A stretch of 64,000 nucleotides of DNA from Viola odorata. Lineage: Eukaryota > Streptophyta > Magnoliopsida > Malpighiales > Violaceae. The stretch is from contig OY829542.1 in NCBI GenBank assembly GCA_963691705.1, forward strand, positions 21,190,579 to 21,254,578, written 5' to 3'. A program made the translations under genes and the position numbers. Shown here piece after piece: positions 1 through 10,821 of the stretch (positions are counted from its first letter, which is position 1; each line of letters begins with the position of its first letter). The notes under the pieces are model-generated. The model did no database searches and was not told where the DNA came from. It saw only the letters and a program-made list of their open reading frames with translations.

Positions 1-591
1 GTGCCAGTGTTAGAAATGAGTCTGATACAAGACACTGCATAAAAATAAAGTGCTCGTCGTTCATCAATATATGTATTAAGCCAACACAGACTACATATAA
101 AAAAAACTCTATAGTTTACAAAATATTTCCCTGAAGACCTCAATGTTAACTTTATTTTTTCCAGAAAGTTGCAATTTTCACATTTGTTTTAGTTAAAAAA
201 ATTAAAAATATGGTAAAAATAAAAAAAAGTATACAAATTTGATGAAAAATGTAACAAATATGAAAGAGTCCATGTCACTGAAAAAAGTAAAAAATATTTA
301 AAAAAATATTACAATATAATAAATTTTAAAAAAATTTAAACTAATCTATTTCCATACTCTTTATAGAGAGACTGTTGCAACTTGGTAATTTGGAGATGTG
401 AAGAAAAAACTAAAAGGAGAAGAAGTCATGTGTTGGGTTTAGTGTAAGCCCAAAACATTCCAGGCTGGGCTGACGAATCTGAGCCCATTTTATAAGAAAC
501 TGGGCTATTTAAACAAGAGGTAAGCCCGTTAATAGAGCGAGACTTCTTCTTCTTCTCGTTTCTCCTTAGAGATCTTAGTTATAGTGAATAG
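1..591. other. A/T-rich intergenic DNA with a possible promoter at its right end
   Basis: No coding signal is seen up to about 470. The right end looks like a plant promoter and leader: a TATA-like stretch (TATTTAAA, 506-513) followed by a pyrimidine-rich (CTT-rich) leader running to an ATG at 592. No product can be assigned to this stretch. Confidence 0.4.
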
Positions 592-644
592 ATGGAAAAC
601 CCATTCCTTGTGCTGTGCCCAATCAACTCCTCTTGGAAACAAAG
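592..644 (+). pseudogene. possible orphan first coding exon
   Basis: An ATG at 592 opens a short frame (MENPFLVLCPINSSWKQ...) that reaches a good splice donor (AAAG/GTCAGT, intron from 645). A TATA-like box lies about 80 nt upstream and a CT-rich leader lies in between. No continuing exon is recognisable downstream: the DNA after the donor is soon occupied by a long-inverted-repeat transposon (825-2121). This may be the 5' end of a gene cut off by that insertion, or a chance match. The family is not recognised. Confidence 0.25.
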
Positions 645-824
645 GTCAGTAATTTATTCTCTTGGTTCTTAACTTTGCAATTTCTCTTGATTATTGTTTT
701 TTCCCACGATTCTTGTTTCTCGTAATTCCTGCCAATGAAATATGCGACTAATGATTAAGATGCATTCTTGTTTCCTTTTTTTCTGGGTGTTTTAATTCAT
801 TTTTGGGTTCTGTTTTTCAGATTC

Positions 825-2121
825 GGCAAAAAAGCATTTGGGAACCCTGAACTCTGGAGTTTTATTTTGTGGGAACCCTCAACTATTTTTTTATTTAATC
901 ACCCCCTCGACTTCTTTACATTTTGTTTAATCACAACCCTACCGTCACGTTTTGCTGATGTGTCACCGTTATGTGCCTCGTCATGTGCTTATTGGATGCC
1001 ACGTCATCAAGACACGTCAGCAACTTGCCACATCATCTCAGCCACATCAAGAAGCAAGCCACGTCATCAAACTAGGGGGTAATTAAATAAATAAAAAAGT
1101 TAAGGGTTGCAATTAATCAAAACATTAAAGTTCAAGGTTGTTTTTTGTCATTTTCCCTAATTTCATTCAATAACCCAAATTCCTCTTTTCCTTTCTTTTT
1201 CTATACAACAGTATAATGATAATAATAATAATAATAAAAATAAAATTGAAATTAATGCTTTATTGCTAGAATTAGAGGTAATTATGATTAATCTAAAATA
1301 AGGTTGCCTATAAAATAACTTAACAATTAGAGGTAATTATGATTAATTTGATTAATTATGATTATTAATGGATTTTTTTGCATGAAGCCCCCCGTACTAA
1401 AAAAAAACAGACTCCTTCTTGAACTATTGGTCAATTGCAAACGCACATCCCTCTGTTAGTCAAACTAACAGACTGTTAGTTTTGACCTTGAATAGCAGGT
1501 TACCCAAAAAAAACCTGTTGTTCCCTTTTTTTACCTTTTCTTTTCTTTTCTTTAAAAATTCAGAAAAATAATGTAATTAATTTTAAAAATTCAAAAATAT
1601 AATGTAATTAATTTAAAAAATCCAAAAAAATATTGTAATTGATTTTAAAAATTCAGAAAAATAATTATTACCCCTTAATTGTATTTATTTTTCGTAACCT
1701 TATCTTCTTCTTTCTATTACATAGTTATAACCTTATAACTTCTATCTTCCTCCGCCATTTCCATCCAAAGAAAAAATAAAAAAGAAACAAAAACAGAAAG
1801 TATAATAAAATATATATGACAAAAAGACATAAAACAACCCTGAACTTTATATTTTTATTTAATTACCCCCCTGGTTTGATGACGTGGCTTGCTTCTTGAT
1901 GTGGCTGGGATGATGTGGCAAGTTGCTGACGTGTCTTGATGACGTGGCATCCAGTAAGCACATGACGAGGCACATAACGGTGACACATCAGCAAAACGTG
2001 ACGGTAGGGTTGTGATTAAACAAAATGTAAAGAAGTCGAGGGGGTGATTAAATAAATAAATAGTTGAGGGTTCCCATAAAATAAAACTCCAGAGTTCAGG
2101 GTTCCCAAATGCCTTTTTGCC
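825..2121. mobile_element. non-autonomous transposon with ~300-bp terminal inverted repeats
   Basis: The segment 825 to about 1155 is repeated in inverted orientation at about 1815-2121. The outer ends both read GGCAAAAA-(A/G)GC then ATTTGGGAACCCTGAACT when read inward. Because the arms are so similar, the same meaningless reading frame appears on both strands. The unique centre (about 1160-1815) is A/T-rich and has no transposase. Long inverted repeats of this size are typical of Mutator-like (MULE) elements. I found no clear 9-bp target duplication, so the superfamily is a guess. Confidence 0.7.
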
Positions 2122-3540
2122 TTTCATTTTCTTAAAAAGAAACTTTAAAGTTAGCTTGTGATTTTGCTCTGTTAAAGTAAAGGAGGACAGTTGCTTTGGA
2201 CCTGTTTGGCGTTCCGGTTCTAGCTAGAAAAATTCAGTAGAAAAAAGTTCAGTCTGTAAAAGTCAGTTTCAGACTTTTGTAGAACGGAGTATGCCGTTTA
2301 GTAAATGTTTGTTAAAAATTCTGTGGAGAAACCAGAAGTTGTTTTTGGTGTTTGGTAAAAACTGTTTTAAAACTATGGTTGACATGTAAAATGACCATAA
2401 AGGGCATAAATTCATTTAAAGTTTTAGAATTAATTTTTTTAGTATCTTTATATATATTTTTAATCAATTTATTTATAATCTAACATCTACCACCTAATAT
2501 TTATTTAATATCATAAATAAATTAAAATTTTTTAATCATAAATAAATATAAATTTTTTAATACCATTAAAAATTTAAGTTATTTGCTATATGATTAACAT
2601 CATTTGCAAACCCCATTAAAATAAATCTATTAATACCATTAAATTTATTAATACCGTTAAAAATTTATAAATAATCAATCTTGCAATTTATCTATTGAGA
2701 CTAGTACTTATTTATTGAGTCATCTTGCAATTCTTCGAGTTTTTAATTCTTCTATAATAATCCTTACAATTTATATTTTATTGTTCTCTAAAGTTTTTAA
2801 TTCTTCTATAATAGTCCTTACAATTCTATTCTTTTTTAATCCATTCTCCATATTCACCATCCCAAAATTTTAAACTCTTTCATTAGTCCTTCATTTTTAA
2901 CCCCTAAAACAATTTATATTATTTCGCCCCGATCTAATATTTTATCCAAACTCCACCCCTAAATATAACCATAAAAAAAAGATATAGATAAATAAAATAA
3001 ATTGGCTAATGAACATTATTTTATTAATTAATTGTCAACTGATGTAAAAGTATAAAAAGAAATTCAGGTTAAGTTCATATACGCTTATAAAAAATAAATA
3101 GATAAATAAAACAAGTCACCTTCGGATGAGTTAGGAGGGAAGAAACGACCCGCCATTCATCATCAAACAGTCACCCCACGACGATTCATGCCCTAACAAA
3201 ACATTCATTCACGACGACGGGTTGATCATTAGAGAAATAGATCACGTGAGTGTCACGCGTCCAGACACCCCGATGAGACGGCATTGGCAAACAAAACAGT
3301 CACCCCATGACTCAATATAAATTTATAACTTAATTGCAATTGTCACCACTTTGAAAGAACATGCACACGCTCTAGTCTCAACCAACATCAATCTTCTAAA
3401 CACAAGAAAAAAGAGTGAGCATTAAGAACATAACAAGGAAGTGTAAATATTCCAAGATCGCCTTGCTAGCAGAAGAGTTCGTAGAAAAAGGAGTCATTTT
3501 GACAAACTTTGTTACAACTTTCAGCCAAGTTCCATTCTAA
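2122..3540. other. A/T-rich intergenic DNA
   Basis: No gene is seen. The stretch 2200-2400 looks like the end of a degenerate DNA transposon. From 2400 to 3100 the sequence is extremely A/T-rich. Around 3130-3310 there is a short G/C-richer patch containing CAAACAGTCACCCCA and CAAAACAGTCACCCCA, a local direct repeat about 140 bp apart. Confidence 0.4.
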
Positions 3541-3610
3541 ATGCCTCCGATTGTTTCAGTTCAGCCTGGAAAGACATTTGAAGCGATCCTGCTCGTAGAG
3601 TTGGTAGAAA

Positions 3611-4362
3611 TTACAACTTAAGCCACTTTGGCTTGGCAGGTTTCTTGTCAGCAGACTTCGGCTGTTGAGGAACAGGGGCAGGAGCTGCAATGGCAGGTTC
3701 TGGTTCCCTCTGAACAGGCTCTGCTGGTTCAGAAACAAAATCCAACCCTTTTAAGGATATGATTTCTTCCAGGAGGTAGGGACCGGAATGGGGAGCTTCA
3801 GAATCATCTCCTTTCGGTGTTTCATATGAAAAGTAAACAATTGCACCAGGAACAAAACCAGCAGAGAAAAAATCCTGCGAGAAGTCTTTTACTTTTTTCT
3901 TTGGTGGAGTTGTATAGATATGAATGGTAACTCTGGATGAGCAATCACTTTCGAGAGAAGATCCACCAAAGCCTGAATCTTTTCGCACGGATGGAATGTC
4001 GTCTATAGTGTAACATTATCAGGAAACCGGACCCTAATTGTAGTCTTAGTTATTCTTGACCTGCGAGCTGCTTGTTCAGCTTCTCGGATTTTTCTCGTCT
4101 TCAAGTATTTATCATCCTTCTTCTTTGCTGTGATTCGATAGAAATCCTCTGCAGTGAACTCATAAAAATCATCTGGCTCCTCGTTATTGGACACTTGACT
4201 TGGTGATGCGGATAACACAGTGGTTTCAAACAAGCGTAGATCACGGCCAAACTTCTCTCTGATGGCAGTAAGCGTTGCCTTAGCTGCTTCAGCTTCCATG
4301 GAATCAACAGTGATGTGTCTCCTTCTCTTCAGGCGTAAAGGCGAAGAACCATCAACAAACAT
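3611..4362 (-). pseudogene. PUX1: decayed UBX-domain (PUX1-like) gene
   Basis: Plant UBX-domain protein 1 regulates the AAA ATPase CDC48/p97. The start (MFVDGSSPLRLKRRR, ATG at 4362), the middle block EEPDDFYEFTAEDFYRI, the UBX segment (RVRFPDNVTL ... YTTPPKKKVKDFSQDF) and the C-terminus (KPKWLKL) match the family end to end. Two lesions break it. First, an in-frame TAG at 4003-4005 stands where the family has Glu, right after DNVTL. Second, one base is missing near 3920-3927, just before HIYTTPP, which shifts the frame. The coding part has no intron. Upstream on the minus strand there is a good acceptor (about 4393) and candidate 5'-UTR donors (about 5048 and 4900), so a 5'-UTR intron seems to be present. 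That argues for decay of a DNA-level copy rather than a plain retrocopy. A 119-residue truncated product is possible. Confidence 0.85.
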
Positions 4363-5180
4363 CAGTTGACAGTATCACACGTGCATGTACCTCTGGAAAG
4401 GCAACAACATTCAAAACACAATTGTAAGACATCCAAGCAACGGACAGTACAGATCACAAAATTGTAGCAAGTTCTATGGAGATAAACTATATAACTTGTA
4501 CAGACATTGTTATGGAAACTAGTCTCATTCATGATTCTATGTAACAACAACAAAAAAACAAAACCACCCACCAAGTGATAGAACAACGACTAGAATGTGC
4601 ACCAAATTTCAACAAATCCAACAGACCAAATAAAAGCAAAACCTGAACTTCGAAGGAAAAAAATAAGTCAACCAAATCAAGAACAATCCAATAAGCACCC
4701 AAAACAAAGAAAACCCAGATCGTTAATTCTATCAAAATCTTAAATCCGAACTTAGAAGGAAAGGAAATTGTAGCTTAATTCAAGACGACTGTGCCCTGTC
4801 CCCTCGAGACTAAAGAAAGTTCCAGTCTTTTCACACCAACCAAAAACATAAAAGCAGAAATTTAAAGCAAACATCCAACAGAGACAGATCAAATAGTTAC
4901 CTGATGAAATTGAAGAGCCCGCGTCGTAAGGAATTGAAGCTAAATAAACGCGAGGAACCGAGCAACGAAACCAAGACAATGTGCGATAGAAAACCCTAGG
5001 AAGATTAAAGATAAACAATTGAAGAAATCAAATCCGATTTTCAAACCTGGATCTCGCGACGAACCTTTTCCCCGACAGAGAGAGCAAGAGAGGGAGAGAT
5101 GGAAATGAGAGCAAAAGAGGCTGATGAGTGAGAGATCTCTTGGGGAAAAGAGGCTGATGAGTGAGAGAACCGCGGCTGCG
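4363..5180 (-). promoter_or_regulatory. 5' leader and promoter side of the PUX1-like pseudogene
   Basis: Read on the minus strand, a CT-rich leader (about 5180-5050) ends at a donor-like ATCCAG/GTTTGA. A second donor-like site CATCAG/GTAACT lies near 4900. A pyrimidine-rich acceptor (TTGCCTTTCCAG) lies about 30 nt before the ATG. This is the layout of an untranslated first exon plus intron. No TATA box was identified with confidence. Confidence 0.45.
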
Positions 5181-5339
5181 TGGTGAGGCGAAAGAGAAGA
5201 ACAATTTTATTTCTGTTTTGCAACCATTTGCATCGTTCACAATCGGATGAAGAAGAAAGGGGTATTTTTGGATTTAAGAAAGTTTCATTAACCTTGGCCT
5301 CCGTTCCGTGGTTTGAGCCACTGGAGCTAAAGAGATTAG

Positions 5340-5465
5340 TGGCATGTTTTCTTTGGTTTTTTAAACCAACTTCTAAAGAAGTTGGTTTAAAAAAGGCGTT
5401 ATCAAACACCTTTTCTAGTTTTTTGGTTTGGTAAACCAACTTCCTGGTACCAAACTAGAATGCCA
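5340..5465. mobile_element. small MITE with imperfect inverted ends
   Basis: The left end TGGCATGTTTTCTTTGGT and the right end (read inward) TGGCATTCTAGTTTGGT form imperfect inverted repeats. An internal perfect hairpin at 5363-5388 has 11-bp arms (AAACCAACTTC) and a 4-nt loop, and the motif AAGTTGGTTTA recurs on both sides. A 126-bp, hairpin-forming, non-coding unit fits a MITE. The family is not certain. Confidence 0.5.
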
Positions 5466-6146
5466 AACACCCATTTTGTTGTTTTGATGGCAATAGTTTA
5501 GATAACTCCTCGGATGTGTTTGTTAAAAAGATTGTGCTTACTTAGTAAAGTTTACACCAGTAGCCCTATTGTTAATCAACTTGAACTGGATTTTGGTTAA
5601 TAGTTGAAACTTGCTTTTCTTGATCAATCGAACTCGCTGGATTCTATTTTTTGGCTGATAATACTGTTAATTTCTCCATCACCATTAGGAAGGATAAATT
5701 AAAAGTTGCTGCTAGTGATTTGTCTATCCATGACTCTTATATTTAAAAGTCGTTGCCAAGGTGGTTCTCATTTTTTTCTTTTTTGCATCTTGTGTTTTTA
5801 TGCTTGGTGTTTGTTGCTATTAGGAACCAAATAGCATATAGCAAAGTCTCCGATCCCAAGCAATCATCGGGGTAAGTGATGGCTTAATTAGAGTAATGAG
5901 CTTATTTAGTTACTTTTGAACTGTAGGGACAATTTGACTTAGACGTTTTCTTAATTTTGACTTCATTCATGTCTGAGCTATTTTAGCTCTCCATCTTTGG
6001 GCTAGATTGTAGCCCTTTATCTAACAAGCCTTATTAACTTGCTGTGGGATTTGCAATCTGCCTTTTGTATATTTTATAAGACAAAATGTGTATGCGTGTT
6101 CACATGGATCTTTCCTTGATTTCCAGTTAACTTGGCTTGAGAGGGA
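5466..6146. other. intergenic DNA before the NLR block
   Basis: No gene or RNA is recognisable. It ends where homology to the upstream flank of the second NLR (52.4 kb) begins. Confidence 0.4.
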
Positions 6147-6290
6147 GACGTGCCTCAATTTAATAATGTTTTTTTTCCGACAAAAGCTTTCAGGAATGCA
6201 ACTTTGTTATACTTTATAAGACAAAATGTGTATGCGAGTTCACATGGATCTTTCCTCGATTTCCGGTTGACTTGGCTGGAGTGGTTTACT
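6071..6290 (+). repeat. 140-bp local tandem duplication
   Basis: A unit starting TTTATAAGACAAAATGTGTATGCG at about 6073 recurs at about 6213 with a handful of differences. Both copies run on through a shared CACATGGATCTTTCC block. In the inverted copy near 52.3 kb only one unit is seen. Confidence 0.7.
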
Positions 6291-9200
6291 CGAAAAGAAC
6301 TTGTGGTATAGAAATGAGAAAAAGATTATGACAAGTTTATTATCATAATTTGTAATTCCTATTTATGTTATTCTTCTCGCAAGACCGCATGATAGGCTTA
6401 GCGGTTCTTATTTTTTTAGGTATAGACTATTTCCATTCCATTATTATTGGACTCTAAAAAATAAACAATTCTCCCAAAATGAATAACTCACAGAGAAGAG
6501 ACATCACAAATTTACAATATCTACAACAAGGACAGGTGGCCCATGTGGGAGACGGATGCTATTGGCTATTGCAACAAGTTGTATTTATTATCATATTGCA
6601 AATCTCCTCTGGAAATTACACACTCTTTCCCAAGACCAAACTTTTTCCATCAAGAGGAGGAACGACAGACCTTTTTTCTTCATCAGATCCTCCCCAGATC
6701 TATCCTACGTACGGTGAAAAACAGAAAAAAAAAAACAAGAAGAAAAAACCTTCCTGCTATTAAAACTTTTTCCTGCAGATCGAGATGGGTAATGTCATCA
6801 GCTTGGATCCTCTGATCAAGCGAGTATGCGATGGCGTTGTGGATTTCGGTTATGAGTTAGCTGTTAAGCACGCAGCTTATGTGTACTATCTTCAACGCAA
6901 TCTTCAAGCTTTAGAGACAAATCTGGAAGACCTGCAGACGCTGAGGAAAGAGCTGATCCGAAGAATCAAAGTCAAAGAAGGGCATCAGATGCAGACGGGT
7001 GAAAGAGTTAACTTGTGGATTACGAGGGTGGACCGGGAAATCGCCACAGGTGATAAGTTGAAAGCAGAAGGTGACCGCCAACTAGACAGACTGTGCCTTG
7101 CAGGAATTTGCTCTACGCACTATTTCTCGAGCTCTGTATTTGGCGGACAAGTTGACAAATGTGTGAAAGAGCTAAACAGTCTTAATATCATTGGAGAAGG
7201 GTTCACAGACGAAGATCTGGTTGTGAAGGTTCCAGTAGAACTGGATAGAGGAACTGAGAAGCTTTGTGGTCCGACAGTGGGCTTGGTGGAGAAACTTGCT
7301 GAGGTTTTGAAGTACCTGGAGAAAGAAAATGTAGGAATTGTTGGTATTTACGGGCAAGGGGGTGTTGGCAAAACTACTCTCTTGAAGAAAATCAACAACC
7401 ATTTTGTTGGCAATGGCTCTGAACGTTTTCTGGTGGCTTGGATTGATGTGCCCAAAGATGTCAACCTTGAGGCCATTCAGCAAGCTGTAGGAGAAAAGAT
7501 TGGGCTTCCCGCCGAATTGAAGGACACAAGTATGGAAAAGAAAGCTGAGTACATCTTCAAGAAACTGCAGCAGAATAAGATTATCCTGCTGTTAGATGAC
7601 ATAAGGAAGGCTATTAACCTTTCCGAGATTGGGATTCCTCCATCTGATTGTCTGAATGAGTCCAAGGTAGTATTTACAACAAGGCCCCAGCACGTAAGCA
7701 TAAAAATGGCGCCGAAGCCTGGCAGGAGCACTAGCGTCGAGACTTTGGGAGATGAACAAGCTTGGCAACTGTTTGTGATGATGGCAGGAGAGGATATCAT
7801 CGACAGTCATCCACAAATTCCACAGCTTGCAAGGAGAGTAACCGAAAAGTGCGGGGGATTGCCGCTAGCACTATCTATAATTGGTAAAGCCATGTCTTGC
7901 GAGAGAGAACCCAAAGTATGGGAGCATACTGCCAAGAGTTTTGAAAGACCATCCCTTCATTCAAAAGCTCATCTAGAGGCCGATGGAGACAGCATGAGTG
8001 AGTTGTTCTCAATTTTGAGGTACAGTTATGATAGTTTACCAAATGAGAGGTATAAATCATGTTTCTTATATTGTGCTCTTTTACCTGAGGCCGGTGAAAT
8101 TCAGAAAAAAGCTATAATAGAGCGTTGGGTGTTCGAAGATTTTTGGACTGATTGCGATGAGGATGACCTTTATTCTCATTACGAGGCACGTTGTATTTTG
8201 AGTGTTCTTGCTAATTCATGTCTACTAGAAGATGGGAAGGATTGGGTAAAGATGCATGATGTGGTCCGAAGCATGGCATTATGGATAGGAGAAGAAGATA
8301 CATTGTCAATGGCTGGAATGGAGCTAGAAGAAGCACCAAGTGTTAGGATGTGGGAACAGAAGAAAAGGGTGTCACTGATGTACAATGACATTCAAAAGCT
8401 AACGGAGGTACCTGTATGCCCTAATCTTTTGACTTTGTATTTGTGTCGTAATAGTCAGTTGAATGAGATATGCAATGGGTTTTTTGAATCCATGGGCATG
8501 CTGACTGTCCTAGACCTGTCAAAAACTGGTGTTGAGGAGCTGCCAGAGAGCATATCGGGATTGGTTTCATTAAAATTTCTCAACATATCAAGTACGAAGA
8601 TAACAGAGTTACCTATTGTGTTGATAAACCTAAAAGAGTTACGGTATTTGGATCTTTCTGGTCTTGAGAATCTAAGACTCCATAGAAAAAATCAAATATT
8701 CTGCCACTTGTCATCTTTGCAATATTTGGGAATGTTTGCGTGTACGTATTATTATTATTATGAAGAAGAAGGTGAAATAAGCATAGGAGGGGATGATGAG
8801 ATTCTTTTGGAGGAATTGCAGGTTTTAGAAAATTTGAAGGTGTTGGAGATCTCACTACAATCTTTCTCAAGTCTTATGAAACTGTTCAACAACCGCAGAT
8901 TGTTGAAAAAAACTCGAATTTTGTCCCTCAACAATTTCACAGGCACAGAGTCCATTGATATTTCTTTGTTAGCGCAATCAAAGCATTTGGATACACTTAC
9001 AATTATTGGCTGTGATTTCAAGGAATTGAAGAATAGTCATGAATCCGCTGATGTCATTCTTAAAAGTAGTACATCATCTGTTTTAACACAAATGATAAGT
9101 TTCAATAGCATCACGAGAGTGGCTGTGGGAGGCTGCGAATACTTGGAGGATATAACATGTGTTGTTTCAATACCAAATTTGAGACATTTGCATGTTTGTG

Positions 9201-9630
9201 ATTGTGAGAGACTAAGAGAAATAATCAGTAGAGAGAAAATAGGTGAAGTGCTGGCAGGAAATGGTGAAGAGCTATTCTCCAATCTTGCTATTCTGGGTTT
9301 AGATGGTCTTCCAGAACTGAAGAGCATTTACCCAAGTAATACTCTGTCATTGCGCTTCCTGTATAACCTTACCGTGCAGAATTGTCCGCAATTGAAGAAA
9401 CTTCCATTGGATCCTAACAGTAGTGTGTTGGGATGTAGTCAAATTAGATTGGAAGCTGAAGAGGAATGGTGGGATGCGATTGAATGGGAGGATGATGCTG
9501 TTAAAGCTGCTCTGTTACCCCGCTTCAATCTGAATAATCTCAGCTAGCTATTATGAAAGGTAATCATCTTTAATCTCCATCGATTTCCTAATAATCAATT
9601 CTTTTCATATATATACGTATGTAAGAATAA
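6147..9630 (+). repeat. left copy of a 3.4-kb inverted duplication (NLR block)
   Basis: This segment (about 640 bp upstream, the whole NLR gene and about 80 bp downstream) matches 48965-52402 in reverse orientation. The upstream limit is near ACGTGCCTCAATTTAATAA and the downstream limit is shortly after ATTCTTTTCATATATA. Confidence 0.9.
6785..9547 (+). CDS. CC-NB-LRR disease-resistance protein (RPS5/RPS2-like), 920 aa
   Basis: Intracellular immune receptor that senses pathogen effectors and triggers defence. Domains: N-terminal helical/coiled-coil region (1-140), NB-ARC (about 165-500), leucine-rich repeats (about 525-900). Visible motifs: P-loop GQGGVGKTT (190-198), kinase-2 LLLDD (268-272), RNBS-B VVFTTR (295-300), GGLPLA (357-362), RNBS-D CFLYCAL (about 426-432) and MHD (490-492). 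All key nucleotide-binding residues are present and the frame is open throughout, so it looks functional. The start MGNVIS has Gly2 and Ser6, fitting N-myristoylation. It lacks the nearby Cys of RPS5 (MGGCFS), so palmitoylation is not obvious. The kinase-2 block reads LLLDDIRK, with Arg where family members usually have Trp. A Tyr5-Glu3 run sits inside the LRR. A possible 3'-UTR intron lies at about 9560-9675. A 926-aa paralogue faces it at 49-51.8 kb. Confidence 0.95.
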   Translation: MGNVISLDPLIKRVCDGVVDFGYELAVKHAAYVYYLQRNLQALETNLEDLQTLRKELIRRIKVKEGHQMQTGERVNLWITRVDREIATGDKLKAEGDRQLDRLCLAGICSTHYFSSSVFGGQVDKCVKELNSLNIIGEGFTDEDLVVKVPVELDRGTEKLCGPTVGLVEKLAEVLKYLEKENVGIVGIYGQGGVGKTTLLKKINNHFVGNGSERFLVAWIDVPKDVNLEAIQQAVGEKIGLPAELKDTSMEKKAEYIFKKLQQNKIILLLDDIRKAINLSEIGIPPSDCLNESKVVFTTRPQHVSIKMAPKPGRSTSVETLGDEQAWQLFVMMAGEDIIDSHPQIPQLARRVTEKCGGLPLALSIIGKAMSCEREPKVWEHTAKSFERPSLHSKAHLEADGDSMSELFSILRYSYDSLPNERYKSCFLYCALLPEAGEIQKKAIIERWVFEDFWTDCDEDDLYSHYEARCILSVLANSCLLEDGKDWVKMHDVVRSMALWIGEEDTLSMAGMELEEAPSVRMWEQKKRVSLMYNDIQKLTEVPVCPNLLTLYLCRNSQLNEICNGFFESMGMLTVLDLSKTGVEELPESISGLVSLKFLNISSTKITELPIVLINLKELRYLDLSGLENLRLHRKNQIFCHLSSLQYLGMFACTYYYYYEEEGEISIGGDDEILLEELQVLENLKVLEISLQSFSSLMKLFNNRRLLKKTRILSLNNFTGTESIDISLLAQSKHLDTLTIIGCDFKELKNSHESADVILKSSTSSVLTQMISFNSITRVAVGGCEYLEDITCVVSIPNLRHLHVCDCERLREIISREKIGEVLAGNGEELFSNLAILGLDGLPELKSIYPSNTLSLRFLYNLTVQNCPQLKKLPLDPNSSVLGCSQIRLEAEEEWWDAIEWEDDAVKAALLPRFNLNNLS

Positions 9631-10815
9631 CTTACACATACTGATTTTATTTTCTTTCATTCTTTTTCTCTCCAGGGATTCTTGTCTAATGAGAATGGGA
9701 GGCGTTTTAATCCAAGAACTTGCTTTAAGAATGACTGGCTCTTAATGAGAAGTTTTTTTTTTCCTTTTTAATTTTGTTGCTGCTGTATTTTATAAATTTT
9801 CAGGTAAATATTGTTTAGTAGGACTGTCTCAGGCCAAATGGAATGACCTAATTGGTCAATGAAGCGCCATGTAGGAGCAAATTTTAATGGCTGTTTTTTT
9901 AACCATAATTATCTAGAATAATATAATCATTGATTTTGGTTACAATTATATTTGAGTAATTTTCTCTCTTTATTATATTATTTATTTAACCTTAAATTAA
10001 TCACTCCAAAATTAACGTGTTTTAAATTTATTGAATTAAATTTTATAATTTATGGGAAAGATCAAATTTATAAATAAAAAAATACTAACTACCACCTTGA
10101 AAATCGAAGTAGGACATCCTTTTGAAAATTTGGCCAAAAAAATAACCATTAAAATTCAGAGGTAGTAGTATGAGTCTTGTATACCAGAGTCAAGCTTATT
10201 CTCCATAAATTAAAACAATAAACCTTATTAATGGTAATCAATTAATTTGATTATAATAATTTGATCAATAATCATTTATTATATACACTCGCTACTTTGA
10301 TTATTGTGTCCACCGAGTAGTATAGAATAATTATTTATTGTGAGCATTTTATTTAAAACATTAGTTTTGATCTTATTAGTTTAGTAGATCAATCTAACTC
10401 AAGCAAAGACCAATCGTGATCTGAATGGATTTTGTAAGCTACCAACCTAACCCAAACAAATTCGTAACTGAATGGTTTAGTAGATCGACTAATCTAATGC
10501 AAACTAAATTCGATATGGCTAAAAAAATATAAATTATTGGTTGTCTACTAACAATAAATTATCAATAAATAAAATTTTGAGTTCCGGTAAAGACAACAAA
10601 ATTAAGGTACATATAAATACAAGGCCAAAATACAACGGGGAAGGTACACTCTTGTTAAAAAGATGAAGTAATGTTGACAAAAAGAAAACAAAAGAGGTGA
10701 AGACTCTTCCTAGTTTCTTTAGAGCCTATCTAGCTTATGAATAATGGGCTGGACCTTTCTTGGAATGCAGAGCAGACCGTTGATCATGGGCCTTGCCCTT
10801 TTGAGCTTTAGATTT
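9631..10815. other. A/T-rich intergenic DNA
   Basis: Convergent gene ends: the NLR on the plus strand and the kinase on the minus strand. Nothing coding is seen. It is rich in TAATTTAAT-type sequence. Confidence 0.5.
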
Positions 10816-10821
10816 GGACTC

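Noticed and set aside
768..1082. 104-codon plus frame mirrored by a 90-codon minus frame at 1855-2127
   Set aside because: Both are the same inverted repeat of a transposon; no protein family.
3611..4362. PUX1 copy as a processed retropseudogene
   Set aside because: A leader with good 5'-UTR splice sites and no poly(A)/target duplication at the 3' end were seen, so a decayed DNA copy is more likely. Not excluded if parent genes have coding introns.
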